From positions 74,463,772 to 74,527,771 of the forward strand of contig NC_092051.1 of assembly GCF_003086295.3 (NCBI RefSeq): a stretch of DNA of 64,000 nucleotides, in the 5' to 3' direction. This stretch comes from Arachis hypogaea. Taxonomy: Eukaryota; Streptophyta; Magnoliopsida; Fabales; Fabaceae. The position numbers and the translations under genes were made by a program. Positions 11,725-22,102 of this stretch are shown here, in pieces; positions within the stretch are counted from its first letter, which is position 1; every line of letters starts with the position of its first letter. The notes below the pieces were generated by a model. That model did no database searches, was not told the DNA's origin, and saw only the letters and a program-made list of their open reading frames with translations.

Positions 11725-13383
11725 TGGTACGCAGAAATCGTGACGGTTCCATTCCTTGGTAACGGCGCTAAAAACTCAATACACACGTTCATGATCTTAG
11801 TTCTTTGTCACAACTTCGCACAACTAACCAGCAAGTGCACTGGGTCGTCCAAGTAATAAACCTTAGGTGAGTAAGGGTCGATCCCACGGAGATTGTCGGC
11901 TTGAAGCAAGCTATGGTCACCTTGTAAATCTCAGTCAAGTGGATTCAATTGATTATGGAGATTTAGTAATTAAAAGATAAATAAAATATGAAATAAAGAT
12001 AGTGATACTTATGTAATTCATTGGTGAGAATTTTAGATAAGCATATAGAGAAGCATTCGTTCCTCCTGAACCTCTGCTTTCCTATTGTCTTCATCCCATT
12101 ATTCATACTCCTTTCTATGGCAAGCTGTATGTTAGGCATCACCATTGTCAATGGCTACATCCTGTCCTCTCTGTGAAAATTGTCCAATGCACTATCACTG
12201 CATGGCTAATCATCTGTCGGTTCTCGATCATACTGGAATAGGATCCATTGATCCTTTTGCATCTGTCACTACGCCTAGCACTCGCGAGTTTGAAGCTCGT
12301 CGCAGCAATCCCTTCCCAGATCCTACTCGGAATACCACAGACAAGGTTTAGACTTTCTGGATCTCAAGAATGGCCATCCATGGATTCTAACTTATACCAC
12401 GAAGATTCTGATTAAGGAATCCCAGAGATACTCATTCAATCTAAGGTAGAATGGAAGTGGTTGTCAGGCACGCGTTCATAGGTTGGGAATGATGATGACT
12501 GTCATGATCATCACATTCATATTGAAGTATGAATGAATATCCTAGAATCAGAATAAGCTTGAATTGAATAGAAAAATGATAGTACTTTGTATTAATTCAT
12601 GAGGAACAGCAGAGCTCCACACCTTAATCTATGGTGTGTAGAAACTCTACCGTTGAAAATACATAAGAACAAGGTCCAGGCTTGGCCGAATGGCCAGCCT
12701 CCCAAGGAGGGTTCAATCATCAAAACATGATCAAAAGTTGATCCGAAGATGTAAATACAATAGTAAAAAGTCCTATTTATGCTAAACTAGTTACTAGGGT
12801 TTACAAAGATAAGTAAATGATGCAGAAATCCACTTCTGGGGCCCACTAGGTGTGTGCTTGGGCTGAGCATTGAGCTTTACGCATGTAGAGGCTTCTCTTG
12901 GAGTTGAACGCCAGCTTGTAACCTGTTTCTGGCATTTAACTCCACTTTGCAACCTGTTTCTGGCGTTTTAACTCTAGAATACAGCATGGAACTGGCGTTG
13001 AACGCCAATTTGCGTTGTCTAAACTCGGGCAAAGTATGGACTATTATATATTTCTGGAAAAACCTGGATGTCTTCTTTCCAACGCAATTGAGAGCGCACC
13101 ATTTGGAGTTCTGTAGCTCCAGAAAATCTACTTTGAGTGCAGGGAGGTCAGAATCCAACAGCATCTGCAATCCTTCTTCAACCTCTGAATCTGATTTTTG
13201 CTCAAGTCCCTTAATTTCAGCCAGAAATTACCTAAAATCATAGAAAAACACACAAACTCATAGTAAAGTCCAGAAATGTGAATTTTATTTAAAAACTAAT
13301 AAAAATATACTAAAAACTAACAAAATCATACTAAAAACTATGTAAAAACAATGCCAAAAAGCGTATAAATTATCCGCTCATCA
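11725..13383 (-). repeat. E2 3' LTR (1,659 bp)
   Basis: Plus-strand ends TGGTACGC...CGCTCATCA. Minus-strand TATA candidate CATAAATAGG at about 12776-12785. About 30 bases inside the outer end is a PBS-like word (minus strand AGCGCCGTTACC, near 11760). It differs from the 5' LTR by scattered substitutions, a few per hundred by eye, plus indels. Confidence 0.92.
12893..13012. repeat. CTGGCGTT/AACGCCAG palindrome array in E2 3' LTR
   Basis: Spaced half-sites and degraded full sites (for example CTGGCATTTAACTCC, CTGGCGTTGAACGCC), with TGCAACCTGTTT-like spacers repeated between them. Confidence 0.85.
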
Positions 13384-13421
13384 CAACACCAAACTTAAAT
13401 TGTTGCTTGTCCCCAAGCAAC
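13384..13421 (-). promoter_or_regulatory. E2 PPT-like tract with preceding hairpin
   Basis: On the minus strand, TTTAAGTTTGGTGTTG abuts the 3' LTR start. Just before it is a perfect 8-bp hairpin (arms GTTGCTTG and CAAGCAAC, 4-base loop) at 13402-13421. The tract is only partly purine, but its place next to the LTR is that of the plus-strand primer. Confidence 0.7.
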
Positions 13422-14501
13422 TGAAAATCAAATAGGATAAAAAGAAGAGAATATATTATAAATTCCAAAATATCAATGAAACTTAGCTCCCATCAGATTT
13501 GCGGGACTTGAATAGTTTTGGCATCTCACTTTATCCATTGAAGTTCAGAACGATTGGCATCTATAGGAACTCAGAGTTCAGATAGTGTTATTGATTCTCC
13601 TAGTTCAGTATGTTGATTCTTGAACACAGCTACTTTATGAGTCTTGGCCGTGGCCCTAAGCACTTTGTTTTCCAGTATTACCACCGAATACATAAATGCC
13701 ACAGACACATAACTGGGTGAACCTTTTCAGATTGTGACTCAGCTTTGCTAAAGTCCACAATTAGAGGTGTCCAGGGTTCTTAAGCACACTCTTTTTTTGC
13801 TTTGGACTTTGACTTTAACCGCTCAGTCTCAAGTTTTCACTTGACACCTTCACGCCACAAGCACATGGTTAGGGACAGCTTGGTTTAGCCGCTTAGGCCA
13901 GGATTTTATTCTTTTAGGCCCTCCTATCTACTCATGCTCAAAGCCTTGGATCCTTTTTATTTACCCTTGCCTTTTGGTTTTAAGGTCTATTGGCTTTTTG
14001 CTATTGCCTTTTGGTTTAAAGAGCTTTTGGCTTTTTCTGCTTGCTTTTTCTTTTTCTTTCTTTTTTTTTCTGCAAGCTTTTGTATTCACTGTTTTTTCTT
14101 GCTTCAAGAATCATTTTTATGATTTTTCAGATTATCAAATAACATGTCTCCTTTTCATCATTCTTTCAAGAGCTAACATATTTAACATTCATAAACAACA
14201 ACTTCAAAAGACATATGCACTGTTCAAGCATTCATTCAGAAAACAAAAAGTATTGTCACCACATCAAAATAATTAAACTAATTTCAAGGATGAATTCGAA
14301 ACCCTATACTTCTTGTTCTTTTGTTTTTAAAATAGTTTTCATTTAAGAGAGGTGATGGATTCATAGAACATTCATAGCTTTAAGACATAGACACTTAAAC
14401 ACTAATGATCATATAGTAAAGACACAAACATAATTAAACATGAAGCATGGAAACCGAAAACAGAAAATAAATAGACAAGAAGATTAAGGAATGAGACCAC
14501 C
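13422..14501. other. E2 3' noncoding region
   Basis: Between the plant-transposon-type ORF and the 3' PPT. Moderately A/T-rich with a T/C-rich run at 13930-14110. The apparent plus-strand ORFs here are Phe/Leu-rich translations of that run, and I see no gene. Confidence 0.6.
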
Positions 14502-15653
14502 TTAGTGAGGGTGGCGTCTTCCTCTTCTTGAAGAACCAATGGTGCTTTTGAGCTTCTCTATGTCTCTTCCTTGTCTTTGTTGCTCCTCCCTCATAGCTCT
14601 TTGATCTTCTCTAATTTCATGGAGGATGATGGAATGCTCTTGGTGCTCCATCCTTAGTTGTCCCATTTTGGAGCTTAATTCTCCTAGGGAAGTGTTAATT
14701 TGCTCCCAATAGTTTTGTGGAGGAAAGTGCATCCCCTGAGGCATCTCAGGGATTTCATGGTGAGGAATTTCCTCATGCTCATGTTGAGGTCCATGATCTC
14801 TTTTTTGCTCCATCCTTTTCTTAGTGATGGGCTTGTCCTTTTCAATGAGGATGTCTCCCTCTATGTCAATTCTAGCCGAATTGCAGAGGTGGCATATGAG
14901 GTGAGGAAAGGCTAACCTTGCCCAAGTGGAGGACTTGTCAGCGACCTTGTAAAGTTTTTAAGGTATAATCTCATGAACTTCCACCTCCTCTCTAATCATG
15001 ATACTATAGATCATGATGGCCCGGTCTATAGTAACTTCAGACCGGTTACTAGTAGGAATGATTGAGCGTTGAATGAACTCTAGCCATCCCCTAGCCACTG
15101 GTTTGAGGTCATGCCTTCTTAATTGAACCGGCTTGCCTCTTGAGTCAATTTTCCATTGAGCTCCTTCTACACATATGTCCATGAGGACTTGGTCCAACCT
15201 TTGATCAAAGTTGACCCTTCTAGTGTAGGGGCGTGCATTTTCTTCCATCATTGGCAAGTTGAACGCCAGCCTTACATTTTTCGGACTAAAATCTAAGTAT
15301 TTCCCCCGAACCATGGTGAGCCAATGCTTTGGATTTGGGTTCACACTTTGATCATGGTTCCTAGTGATCCATGCATTGGCATAGAATTCTTGAACCATTA
15401 AGATCCCGACTTGTTGAATGGGGTTGGTGAGAACTTCCCAACCTCTTCTTTGGATCTCAAGTCAGATCTCCGGATACTCATTCTTTTTGAGTTTGAAAGG
15501 AACCTCAGAGATCACTTTCTTCTTGGCCACAACTTCATAGAAGTGGTCTTGATGGACCTTTGAGATGAATCTCTACATCTCCCATAACTCAGAGGTGGAA
15601 GTAATTGCTTTCCCTTTTCTCTTTCTAGAGGTTTCTCTGGCCTTAGGTGCCAT
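14502..15653 (-). pseudogene. E2 'putative plant transposon protein' ORF, three in-frame stops
   Basis: Reading from an ATG at 15653 (MAPKARETSRKRKGK) one frame runs about 384 codons to 14502. The conserved middle (LMVQEFYANAWITR, then a HWLTMVRGKYLDFSP segment and RGWLEFIQRSIIP) resembles the domain annotated in plant proteomes as putative plant transposon protein. That domain is often found between pol and the 3' LTR of Athila-like elements, where other retroelements have env. The tail is a Gln/Glu-rich coiled-coil-like region ending in basic residues. In-frame stops lie near 15574, 15463 and 14955, so this copy is dead. Function unknown. A hairpin with a PPT-like copy lies directly upstream. 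Confidence 0.75.
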
Positions 15654-15691
15654 AAATGGTTATGGAAAAACAAAAAACTATGCTTTTACCA

Positions 15692-15729
15692 CACCAAACT
15701 TAAAATTTTTTGCTCGTCCCCGAGCAAAA
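15692..15729 (-). promoter_or_regulatory. Second PPT-like tract with hairpin upstream of the E2 extra ORF
   Basis: Minus strand: a hairpin with 9-bp arms TTTTGCTCG and CGAGCAAAA around GGGA (15708-15729), followed by TTTTAAGTTTGGTGTGG, closely matching the true LTR-proximal pair at 13384-13421. One arm position changed C/T with its partner, keeping the stem. Confidence 0.7.
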
Positions 15730-16147
15730 GAAGAAAGAAAGTATTAGAAGAAGAAGAAAATGGAGGAGATGGGGGAAGAAGATGTATTCGGCCAAGGAGA
15801 AGAAGAGAGGGTTGTGTTGTGTGAAAATGAAGAAGGAGTGAGGGGTTTATATAGGAGTGAGGGGGGTGTAGGGTTCGGCCATTAGGGTTGGGTTTGGGAG
15901 GGAAATTAGTTTGAATTTTGAAGGTAGGTGGGGTTTATGGGGAAGAGAGGATGGATGTGAGTGGTGAAGAGGTGATGGGAAAGAGTGATTGAGGTGATTG
16001 GTGAAGGGTATTTGGGGAAGAGAGTTATGAAAAGGTGTGAAGAGGAGAAAAGTGAAAGTGGGGATCCTGTGGAGTTCACAGATCCTGAGGGGATCATGTG
16101 GGGTCCACAGATCAAGTGGGGTCAAGGACTTAACATCCCTGCTCCAA
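15730..16147. other. E2 intergenic stretch, G/A-rich
   Basis: Purine-rich on the plus strand (GAAGAAG and GGGGAAG runs). The ORF on the other strand is Pro/Ser/Phe-rich low complexity. No gene supported. Confidence 0.55.
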
Positions 16148-16355
16148 TTAGGCGTGTAAAACGCCCTTGCTGTGCAATCCTGGCGTTTAACGCTAGACTG
16201 CTGCCTGTTTCTGGCGTTAAATGCCCAAATGTAGCTTGTTTCTGGCATTTAACGCCAGGCAGATGCTTGTTTTTTGCGTTAAACGCCAGCTTGGTGCTTG
16301 TTTCTGGCGTTAAACGCCAGACAGATGCTTGTTTCTGGCGTTTAAACGCCAGACT
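16148..16355. repeat. CTGGCGTT/AACGCCAG palindrome array in E2 internal region
   Basis: Six or so copies of CTGGCGTTNAACGCCAG at roughly 33-34 base spacing with a TGCTTGTTT-like spacer, just 3' of the protease. It matches the arrays inside the element's own LTRs and the array downstream of the E5 integrase. Confidence 0.92.
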
Positions 16356-16564
16356 GCTCTCCTCCAGGGTGTGCTGTTTTCAATGCTATTTTTCATTCTG
16401 TTTTTGATTTTTCAGTAGTTTTTGTGACTTCACATGATCTTCAACCTAATAAAACACGAAATGACAAAAATAAAATAAAATAGATATGATTAAATAACAT
16501 TGGATTGCCTCCCAACAAGCGCTTCTTTAATGTCAATAGCTTGACAGTGAGCTCTCATGGAGCC

Positions 16565-17641
16565 TCACAGATAATCAGAGCAAGGTTGGAACCTCCCAAC
16601 ACCAAACTTAGAGTTTGAATATGGGGGTTCAACACCAAACTTAACGTTTGGTTGTGGCCTCCCAACACCAAACTTAGAGTTTGACTGTGGGGGATTTGGT
16701 TGACTCTGCAATGTGAGAAGCTTTTCATGCTTCCTCTCCATGGTTACAGAAGGAGATCCTTGAGTCTTAAACACAAGGTTGTCCTCATTCAGTTGAAGGA
16801 CCAATTCTCCTCTGTCCACATCAATCACAGCTCTTCCTGTGGCTAGGAAGGGTCTTCCAAGGATGATGGATTCATCCTCTTCCTTCACAGTGTCTAGGAT
16901 TATGAAATCAGCAGGGATGTAAAGGCCTTTAACCTTTACTAACACTTCCTCTACTAGTCCATAAGCCTGTTTTCTTGAGTTGTCTGCCATCTCTAAAGAG
17001 ATTCTAGCAGCTTGTACCTCAAAGATCCCAAGTTTCTCCATTACAGAGAGTGGCATTAAGTTTATTCCTGACCCCAGGTCACACAGAGCCTTCTCAAAGG
17101 TCATGGTGCCTATGGTACAGGGTATTAAGAATTTGCCTGGATCCTGTTTCTTCTGAGGTAATTTCTGCCTATCCAATGCATTTAGTTCATTGGTGAGCAA
17201 GGGAGGTTCATCTTCCCAAGTCTCATTACCAAATAATTTGGCATTCAGGTTCATGATTGCACCAAGGTATTTAGCAACTTGCTCTTCAGTAATGTCTTCA
17301 TCCTTTTCAGAGGAAGAATACTCATCAGAGCTCATGAAGGGCAGAAGGAGGTTCAATAGAATCTCTATGGTCTCTAGATGAGCCTCAGATTCCTTTGGTT
17401 CCTCAAAGGGATACTCCTTATTGGTTACTGAATGTCCCAGGAGGTCTTCCTCACTAGGATTCACGTTCTCCTCCTCCTCTTTGGGTTCGGCCACATCATG
17501 TAAGGCTATGGCCTTGCACTCTCTTTTTGGATTTTCTTCTGTATTGCTTGGGAGAGTACTTGGAGGGATTTCAGTGACTCTTTTATTCAGCTGGCCTACT
17601 TGTGCCTCTAAATTTCTAATGGACGACCTTGTTTCATTCAT
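16565..17641 (-). CDS. pro: E2 protease-containing ORF (gag C-terminal spacer plus aspartic protease)
   Basis: 358 codons without a stop. Residues 1-90 are an acidic linker. Around residues 170-200 lies IPCTIGTMTFEKALCDLG, with the active-site variant DLGSGINLMPLS. The family usually has DLGAS, so the Ala-to-Ser and Ser-to-Gly changes are worth noting. ILGRPFLATGRAVIDVDRG near residues 260-280 is the second conserved block. The tail is a triple repeat built around NSKFGVG. The true frame extends upstream past the ATG to about 17755, where a 1-base shift separates it from gag, so in an intact copy gag and protease were one polyprotein. Confidence 0.82.
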   Translation of the reverse strand: MNETRSSIRNLEAQVGQLNKRVTEIPPSTLPSNTEENPKRECKAIALHDVAEPKEEEENVNPSEEDLLGHSVTNKEYPFEEPKESEAHLETIEILLNLLLPFMSSDEYSSSEKDEDITEEQVAKYLGAIMNLNAKLFGNETWEDEPPLLTNELNALDRQKLPQKKQDPGKFLIPCTIGTMTFEKALCDLGSGINLMPLSVMEKLGIFEVQAARISLEMADNSRKQAYGLVEEVLVKVKGLYIPADFIILDTVKEEDESIILGRPFLATGRAVIDVDRGELVLQLNEDNLVFKTQGSPSVTMERKHEKLLTLQSQPNPPQSNSKFGVGRPQPNVKFGVEPPYSNSKFGVGRFQPCSDYL

Positions 17642-17682
17642 GAAACTTACAGTGGCCTTAGATAGATCAGAGACTATATTTG

Positions 17683-18894
17683 CTAAGCTAGATGGATTCT
17701 GCTTAGAATTCTCTGTCTGTTGCTGAGTGGATGATGGAAAAGGCTTGCGTTGCTAAACCTATTTCTTCCACCATTATTAAAGCCTTGTTGAGGCTTTTGT
17801 TGATCCTTCCATGAGAAATTTGGATGATTTCTCCATGAGGGATTATAGGTGTTTCCATAGGGTTCACCCATGTAATTCACCTCTGCTATTGCAGGGTTCT
17901 CAGGATCAAAAGCTTCATCTTCAGAAGAGTCCTCTTTAGTACTGTTGGATGATTTCTTCAATCCATTCAGACTCTGAGAGATCATATTAACTTGCTGAGT
18001 CAATATTTTATTCTGAGCCAATATGGCATTCAGAGTATCAATTTCAAGAACTCCCTTCCTTTGAGGCGTCCCATTACTCACAGGATTTCTTTCAGAAGTG
18101 TACATAAACTGGTTATTTGCAACCATGTCAATGAGTTCTTGAGCTTCTGCAGGCATTTTCTTTAGGTGAATGGATCCACCTGTAGAATGGTCCAATGACA
18201 TCTTTGATAGTTCAGACAGACCATCATAGAATATATCCAGGATGGTCCATTCTGAAAGCATGTCAGAAGGACACATTTTGGTCAGTTCCTTATATCTCTC
18301 CCAAGCTTCATAGAGGGATTCACCTTCTTTTTGTCTGAAGGTTTGAACATCCACTCTAAGCTTGCTAAGCTTTTGAAGAGGAAAGAACTTGGCTAAGAAA
18401 GTCGTGACCAGCTTATCCCAAGAGTTCAGGCTATCTTTAGGTTGAGAGTCCAACCATACTCTAGCTCTGTCTCTTATAGCAAACGGGAAAAGCATAAGCC
18501 TGTAGACCTCGGGATCAACCCCATTGGTCTTAACAGTATCACAAATCTGCAAGAATTCAGTTAAGAATTGAAAATGATCTTCTGATGGAAGTCCATAAAA
18601 CTTGCAGTTCTGTTGCATCAGAGAAACTAATTGAGGTTTCAGCTCAAAATTGTTTGCTCCAATGGCAGGGATTGAGATGGTTCTTCTATGTAAATTGGAA
18701 TTTGGTGCAGTAAAGTCACCAAGCATCTTCTTTGCATTGTTATTATCTTCGGCCATGTCTCCTTCTTTTTCGAAATTTTCAGTCAGATTTTCTCCAGAGA
18801 GTTGTGCTTTAGCTTCCCTTAGCTTCCTCTTCAGAGTCCTTTCAGGTTTAGGATTAGCTTCAACAAGAATGTTCTTATCCTTGTTCCTGCTCAT
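17683..18894 (-). CDS. gag: E2 gag, nearly intact, frameshifted near its end
   Basis: Start chosen at the ATG giving MSRNKDKNILVEAN (18894), since upstream codons in the same frame look like leader. About 400 codons, no internal stop. The N-terminal 120 residues are charged and basic. The gag domain runs from about residue 135 (LMLFPFAIRDRARVWLDSQ) through YEAWERYKELTKMCPSDM. A Ser/Asn/Gln-rich tail with NPSWRNHPNFSW follows. I see no CCHC zinc knuckle. The last 25 or so codons are out of frame relative to the protease ORF, pointing to an indel near 17730-17760. Product would form the particle and bind RNA. Confidence 0.82.
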   Translation of the reverse strand: MSRNKDKNILVEANPKPERTLKRKLREAKAQLSGENLTENFEKEGDMAEDNNNAKKMLGDFTAPNSNLHRRTISIPAIGANNFELKPQLVSLMQQNCKFYGLPSEDHFQFLTEFLQICDTVKTNGVDPEVYRLMLFPFAIRDRARVWLDSQPKDSLNSWDKLVTTFLAKFFPLQKLSKLRVDVQTFRQKEGESLYEAWERYKELTKMCPSDMLSEWTILDIFYDGLSELSKMSLDHSTGGSIHLKKMPAEAQELIDMVANNQFMYTSERNPVSNGTPQRKGVLEIDTLNAILAQNKILTQQVNMISQSLNGLKKSSNSTKEDSSEDEAFDPENPAIAEVNYMGEPYGNTYNPSWRNHPNFSWKDQQKPQQGFNNGGRNRFSNASLFHHPLSNRQRILSRIHLA

Positions 18895-20221
18895 ATGAAA
18901 AAGAAGAAAACAAAAAATAATAGGGATCCTCCTTGACACAGTATAGAGATTCCTTTATGTGAGTAGAAGAAGAAAAGAAATTCGAACACAGAAAGAGGGA
19001 GTGGGTTAGAATTTTTAAGAAAGAGAAGTGTTAGTAGATAAATAAATAATTAGAAGGAGGTGAGAGAGGAGAATTTTCGAAAATAATTGAAAAGAAAAGA
19101 AAAATATTTTTGTTTTTAAATTAAATTTAAAGTTAGAATTCGAAAATACAAAAAAATAAAAATGAAATTAAATTAAAGTAAAAATTAAAATAATTAGTTA
19201 ATAAAAAAGGAATTTTGAAAAAGAGGGAAGGGATTTTCGAAAATTAGAAAAAGAGAGTTAGTTAGGTAGTTTTGAAAAAGATATGAATCAAACAAAAAGA
19301 TAAGATTAATTGAAAAGGATTTGAAAATCAATTTTGAAAAGATAAGAAGTTAGAAAAAAGATTTTGAAATTAATTTTGAAAAAAGATGTGATTGAAATTT
19401 ATTTTGAAAAAGATTTGAAAAAGAAATTTAAAAAAGGTTTAATTTTTAAAATTAAAGTTGGTTACTTGACTAACAAGAAACAAAAAGATATGATTTTAAA
19501 ATTTAAAGATTGAACCTTTCTTAAGAGGCAAGTAACAAACTTAAAAATTTTGAATCAATCACATTAATTGTTAGCATTAATTTAGAAAATATGAAATAAA
19601 AATAAAAAAAAGATTTTTGAAAATAAGTTTTGAAAATTTTGAAATTATGAAAGAAAAAAGGAAAAAGATTTGATTTTTGAAAAAGATTTGAAAAAGATAG
19701 AATTTTTAAATTGAAAATTTTGCTTGACTAAAAAAAAGATATGATTTTGAAAATCTTTGACTAATTCAATGCAATTTTCGAAAATTAGGAGTAAAATAAG
19801 GAAAAGATATTTTTTTATTTTTGAATTTTTAATAAGGAAAGAGAAAAACATAAAAAAGACTCAAGACATAAAAATTTTGGATCAAAACAAAGGAAACATG
19901 CAAGAATACTTTGAATGCAAAGAAGAACACCAAGAACACTTTGAAGATCATGATGAACATCAAGTATGTATTTTTGAAAAATTTTCAATAAAAGAAAACA
20001 TGCAAGACACCAAACTTAGAAATTTTTAATATTTAGACACTTAGAATTCAAGAATGCATATGAAAAACAAGAAAAGATACAAAACAAGAAATTTTAAAGA
20101 TCAAACAAGAAGACTTATCAAGAACAACTTGAAGATCATGAAGAACATCACGCATGAATTTTCAAAAAAACTTTTTAAGGAAAAATAAAAAAAAAATGCA
20201 ATTGACACCAAACTTAAAATT
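18895..20221 (-). other. E2 5' leader, A/T-rich, PBS deleted
   Basis: About 1.3 kb between gag and the 5' LTR. It is extremely A/T-rich with many GAAAAAGAT-like words, and two GACACCAAACTTA words (about 20007 and 20204) match AAGTTTGGTGTC in the K leader. No PBS lies beside the LTR. Compared with K, the part with PBS and leader hairpins is missing. Small ORFs here are low-complexity Lys/Phe/Ile translations. Confidence 0.7.
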
Positions 20222-21797
20222 TAACGGCGCTAAAAACTCATTATGCACGTTCATGATCTTAGTTCTTTGTCACAACTTCGCACAACTAACCAGCAAGTGC
20301 ACTGGGTCGTCCAAGTAATAAACCTTACGTGAGTAAGGGTCGATCCCACGGAGATTGTCGACTTGAAGCAAGCTATGGTCACCTTGTAACTCTCAGTCAG
20401 GCGGATTCAATTGATTATGGAGATTTAGTAATTAAAAGATAAATAAAATATGAAATAAAGATAGTGATACTTATGTAATTCATGGGTGAGAATTTCAGAT
20501 AAGCATATAGAGATGCGTTCGTTCCTCCTGAACCTCTGATTTCCTATTGTCTTCATCCAATCATTCATACTCCTTTCTATGGCAAGCTGTATGTTAGACA
20601 TCACCGTTGTCAATGGCTACATCCTGTCCTCTCAGTGAAAATGGTCCAATGTGCTGTCACTGCATGGCTAATCATCTGTCGGTTCTCGATCATACTGGAA
20701 TAGGATCCATTGATCCTTTTGCGTCTGTCACTACGCCCAGCACTCGCGAGTTTGAAGCTCGTCGCAGCCATCCCTTCCCAGATCCTACTCGGAATACCAC
20801 AGACAAGGTTTAGACTTTTTGGATCTCAAGAATGGCCGTCCATGGATTCTAACTTATACCACGAAGATTCTGATTAAGGAATCCCAGAGATACTCATTCA
20901 ATCTAAGGCAGAACGGAAGTGGTTGTCAGGCATGCGTTCATAGGTTGGGAATGATGATGACTGTCACAATCATCACATTCATATTGAAGTGCGAATGAAT
21001 ATCTTAGAATCAGAATAAGCTTGAATTGAATAGAAAAATGATAGTACTTTGTATTAATTCATGAGGAACAGCAGAGCTCCACACCTTAATCTATGGTGTG
21101 TAGAAACTCTATCGTTGAAAATATATAAGAACATGGTCCAGGCATGGCCGAATGGCCAGCCTCCCAAGAAGGGTTCAATCATCAAAACATGATCAAAAGA
21201 TGATCCGAAGATGTAAATACAATAGTAAAATAAATATGAGAAATCCACTTCTGGGGCCCACTTGGTGTGTGCTTGGGCTGAGCGTTGAGCTTTATGCGTG
21301 TAGAGGCTTCTCTTGGAGTTGAACGCCAGCTTGTAACCTGTTTCTGGCGTTTAACTCCACTTTGCAACCTGTTTCTGGCGTTTAACTCCAGAATCCAGCA
21401 TGGAACTGGCGTTGAACGCCAGTTTGCGTCATCTATACTCGAGAAAAGTATAAACTATTATATATTGCTGGAAAGCCTTGGAGGTCTACTTTCCAACGCA
21501 ATTTAGAGTGCACCATTTGGAATTCTATAGCTCCAGAAAATCCACTTTGAGTGCAAGGAGGTCAGAATCCAATAGCATCTACAGTCCTTCTTCAACCTCT
21601 GAATCTGATTTTTGCTCAAGTCCCCTAATTTCAGCCAGAAATTACTTGAAATCACAGAAAAACACACAAACTCATAGTAAAGTCCAGAAATGTGAATTTT
21701 ATTTAAAAACTAATAAAAATATACTAAAAACTAACTAAATCATACTAAAAACTATGTAAAAATAATGCCAAAAAGCATATAAATTATCCGCTCATCA
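20222..21797 (-). repeat. E2 5' LTR, truncated at its PBS-side end
   Basis: Aligns with the 3' LTR from TAACGGCGCT onward, so about 35 bases of the LTR end are gone together with the PBS. It also lacks about 55 bases around the TATA box that the 3' LTR keeps (joined at about 21226-21236). It is therefore probably promoterless. The outer end CGCTCATCA and the CTTAT duplication are intact. Confidence 0.88.
21316..21424. repeat. CTGGCGTT/AACGCCAG palindrome array in E2 5' LTR
   Basis: Same structure as in the 3' LTR, with several arms decayed to CTGGCGTTTAACTCC. Confidence 0.85.
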
Positions 21798-21802
21798 CTT
21801 AT

Positions 21803-22063
21803 ATTGTTTTCTCACCCACATGTTATAGCTACCATGTAGTGAGAACCTTATTCTTATTTGGAATTAGCCCCCGCCTATGTTCTAATTGCTTTCATATCCT
21901 TGTTGTAGGCTTAACTTTCTTTCTTTTTCTCTCCTTTGAGGTTGGCCACCAAGAAGGAAAGGAATGGAAAAGCTTCAATTGGGGCAACAAGCAAGTTCAC
22001 CCACACAAGCCTTTGAAGAAACTCATCAATTGTAGCTATCTGTCCACCTTGCTCTTCTTTGCA
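21803..22063 (+). pseudogene. E3 remnant of the extra ORF
   Basis: A short stretch with GCCACCAAGAAGG (reading ATKKERNGK) matches the start of the F1 and G extra ORFs (MATRK...). It leads within about 100 bases to the ACTEDGA coding tail at about 22060-22085, matching GTEDGA (F1) and CTEDGA (G). Nearly all of the conserved plant-transposon domain is deleted, and the start codon is lost. Confidence 0.5.
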
Positions 22064-22102
22064 TGCACCGAGGATGGTGCAAATTTCTATGTGTGGGGAG
22101 GT
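22064..22102 (+). promoter_or_regulatory. TGCACC hairpin and internal PPT copy of E3
   Basis: TGCACC-GAGGAT-GGTGCA forms a 6-bp stem with a 6-base loop, followed 9 bases later by GTGTGGGGAGGT (22091-22102). That is the same purine tract as next to the 3' LTR 1.5 kb downstream. The pair also occurs in F1 (34282-34313) and G (46484-46517). Confidence 0.75.

Larger units (their letters stand above)
11725..21797 (-). mobile_element. E2: complete non-autonomous gag-protease LTR element (10,073 bp)
   Basis: Two related LTRs in minus orientation (3' LTR 11725-13383, 5' LTR 20222-21797) and perfect CTTAT duplications (11720-11724 and 21798-21802) show one insertion into E3. On the minus strand the order is 5' LTR, A/T-rich leader, gag, protease, palindrome array, hairpin with a PPT-like copy, plant-transposon-type ORF, hairpin, PPT, 3' LTR. 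There is no RT or integrase, so it depends on another element. The PBS and the outer end of the 5' LTR are deleted, so this copy can no longer prime reverse transcription normally. Confidence 0.92.

Noticed and set aside
19040..20200. Short Phe/Lys/Ile-rich ORFs
   Set aside because: A/T-rich leader of E2; no codon bias or domain.
20222..21797. E2 5' LTR as an independent solo LTR
   Set aside because: The CTTAT duplication pairs its outer end with the outer end of the LTR at 11725, so both belong to one element.
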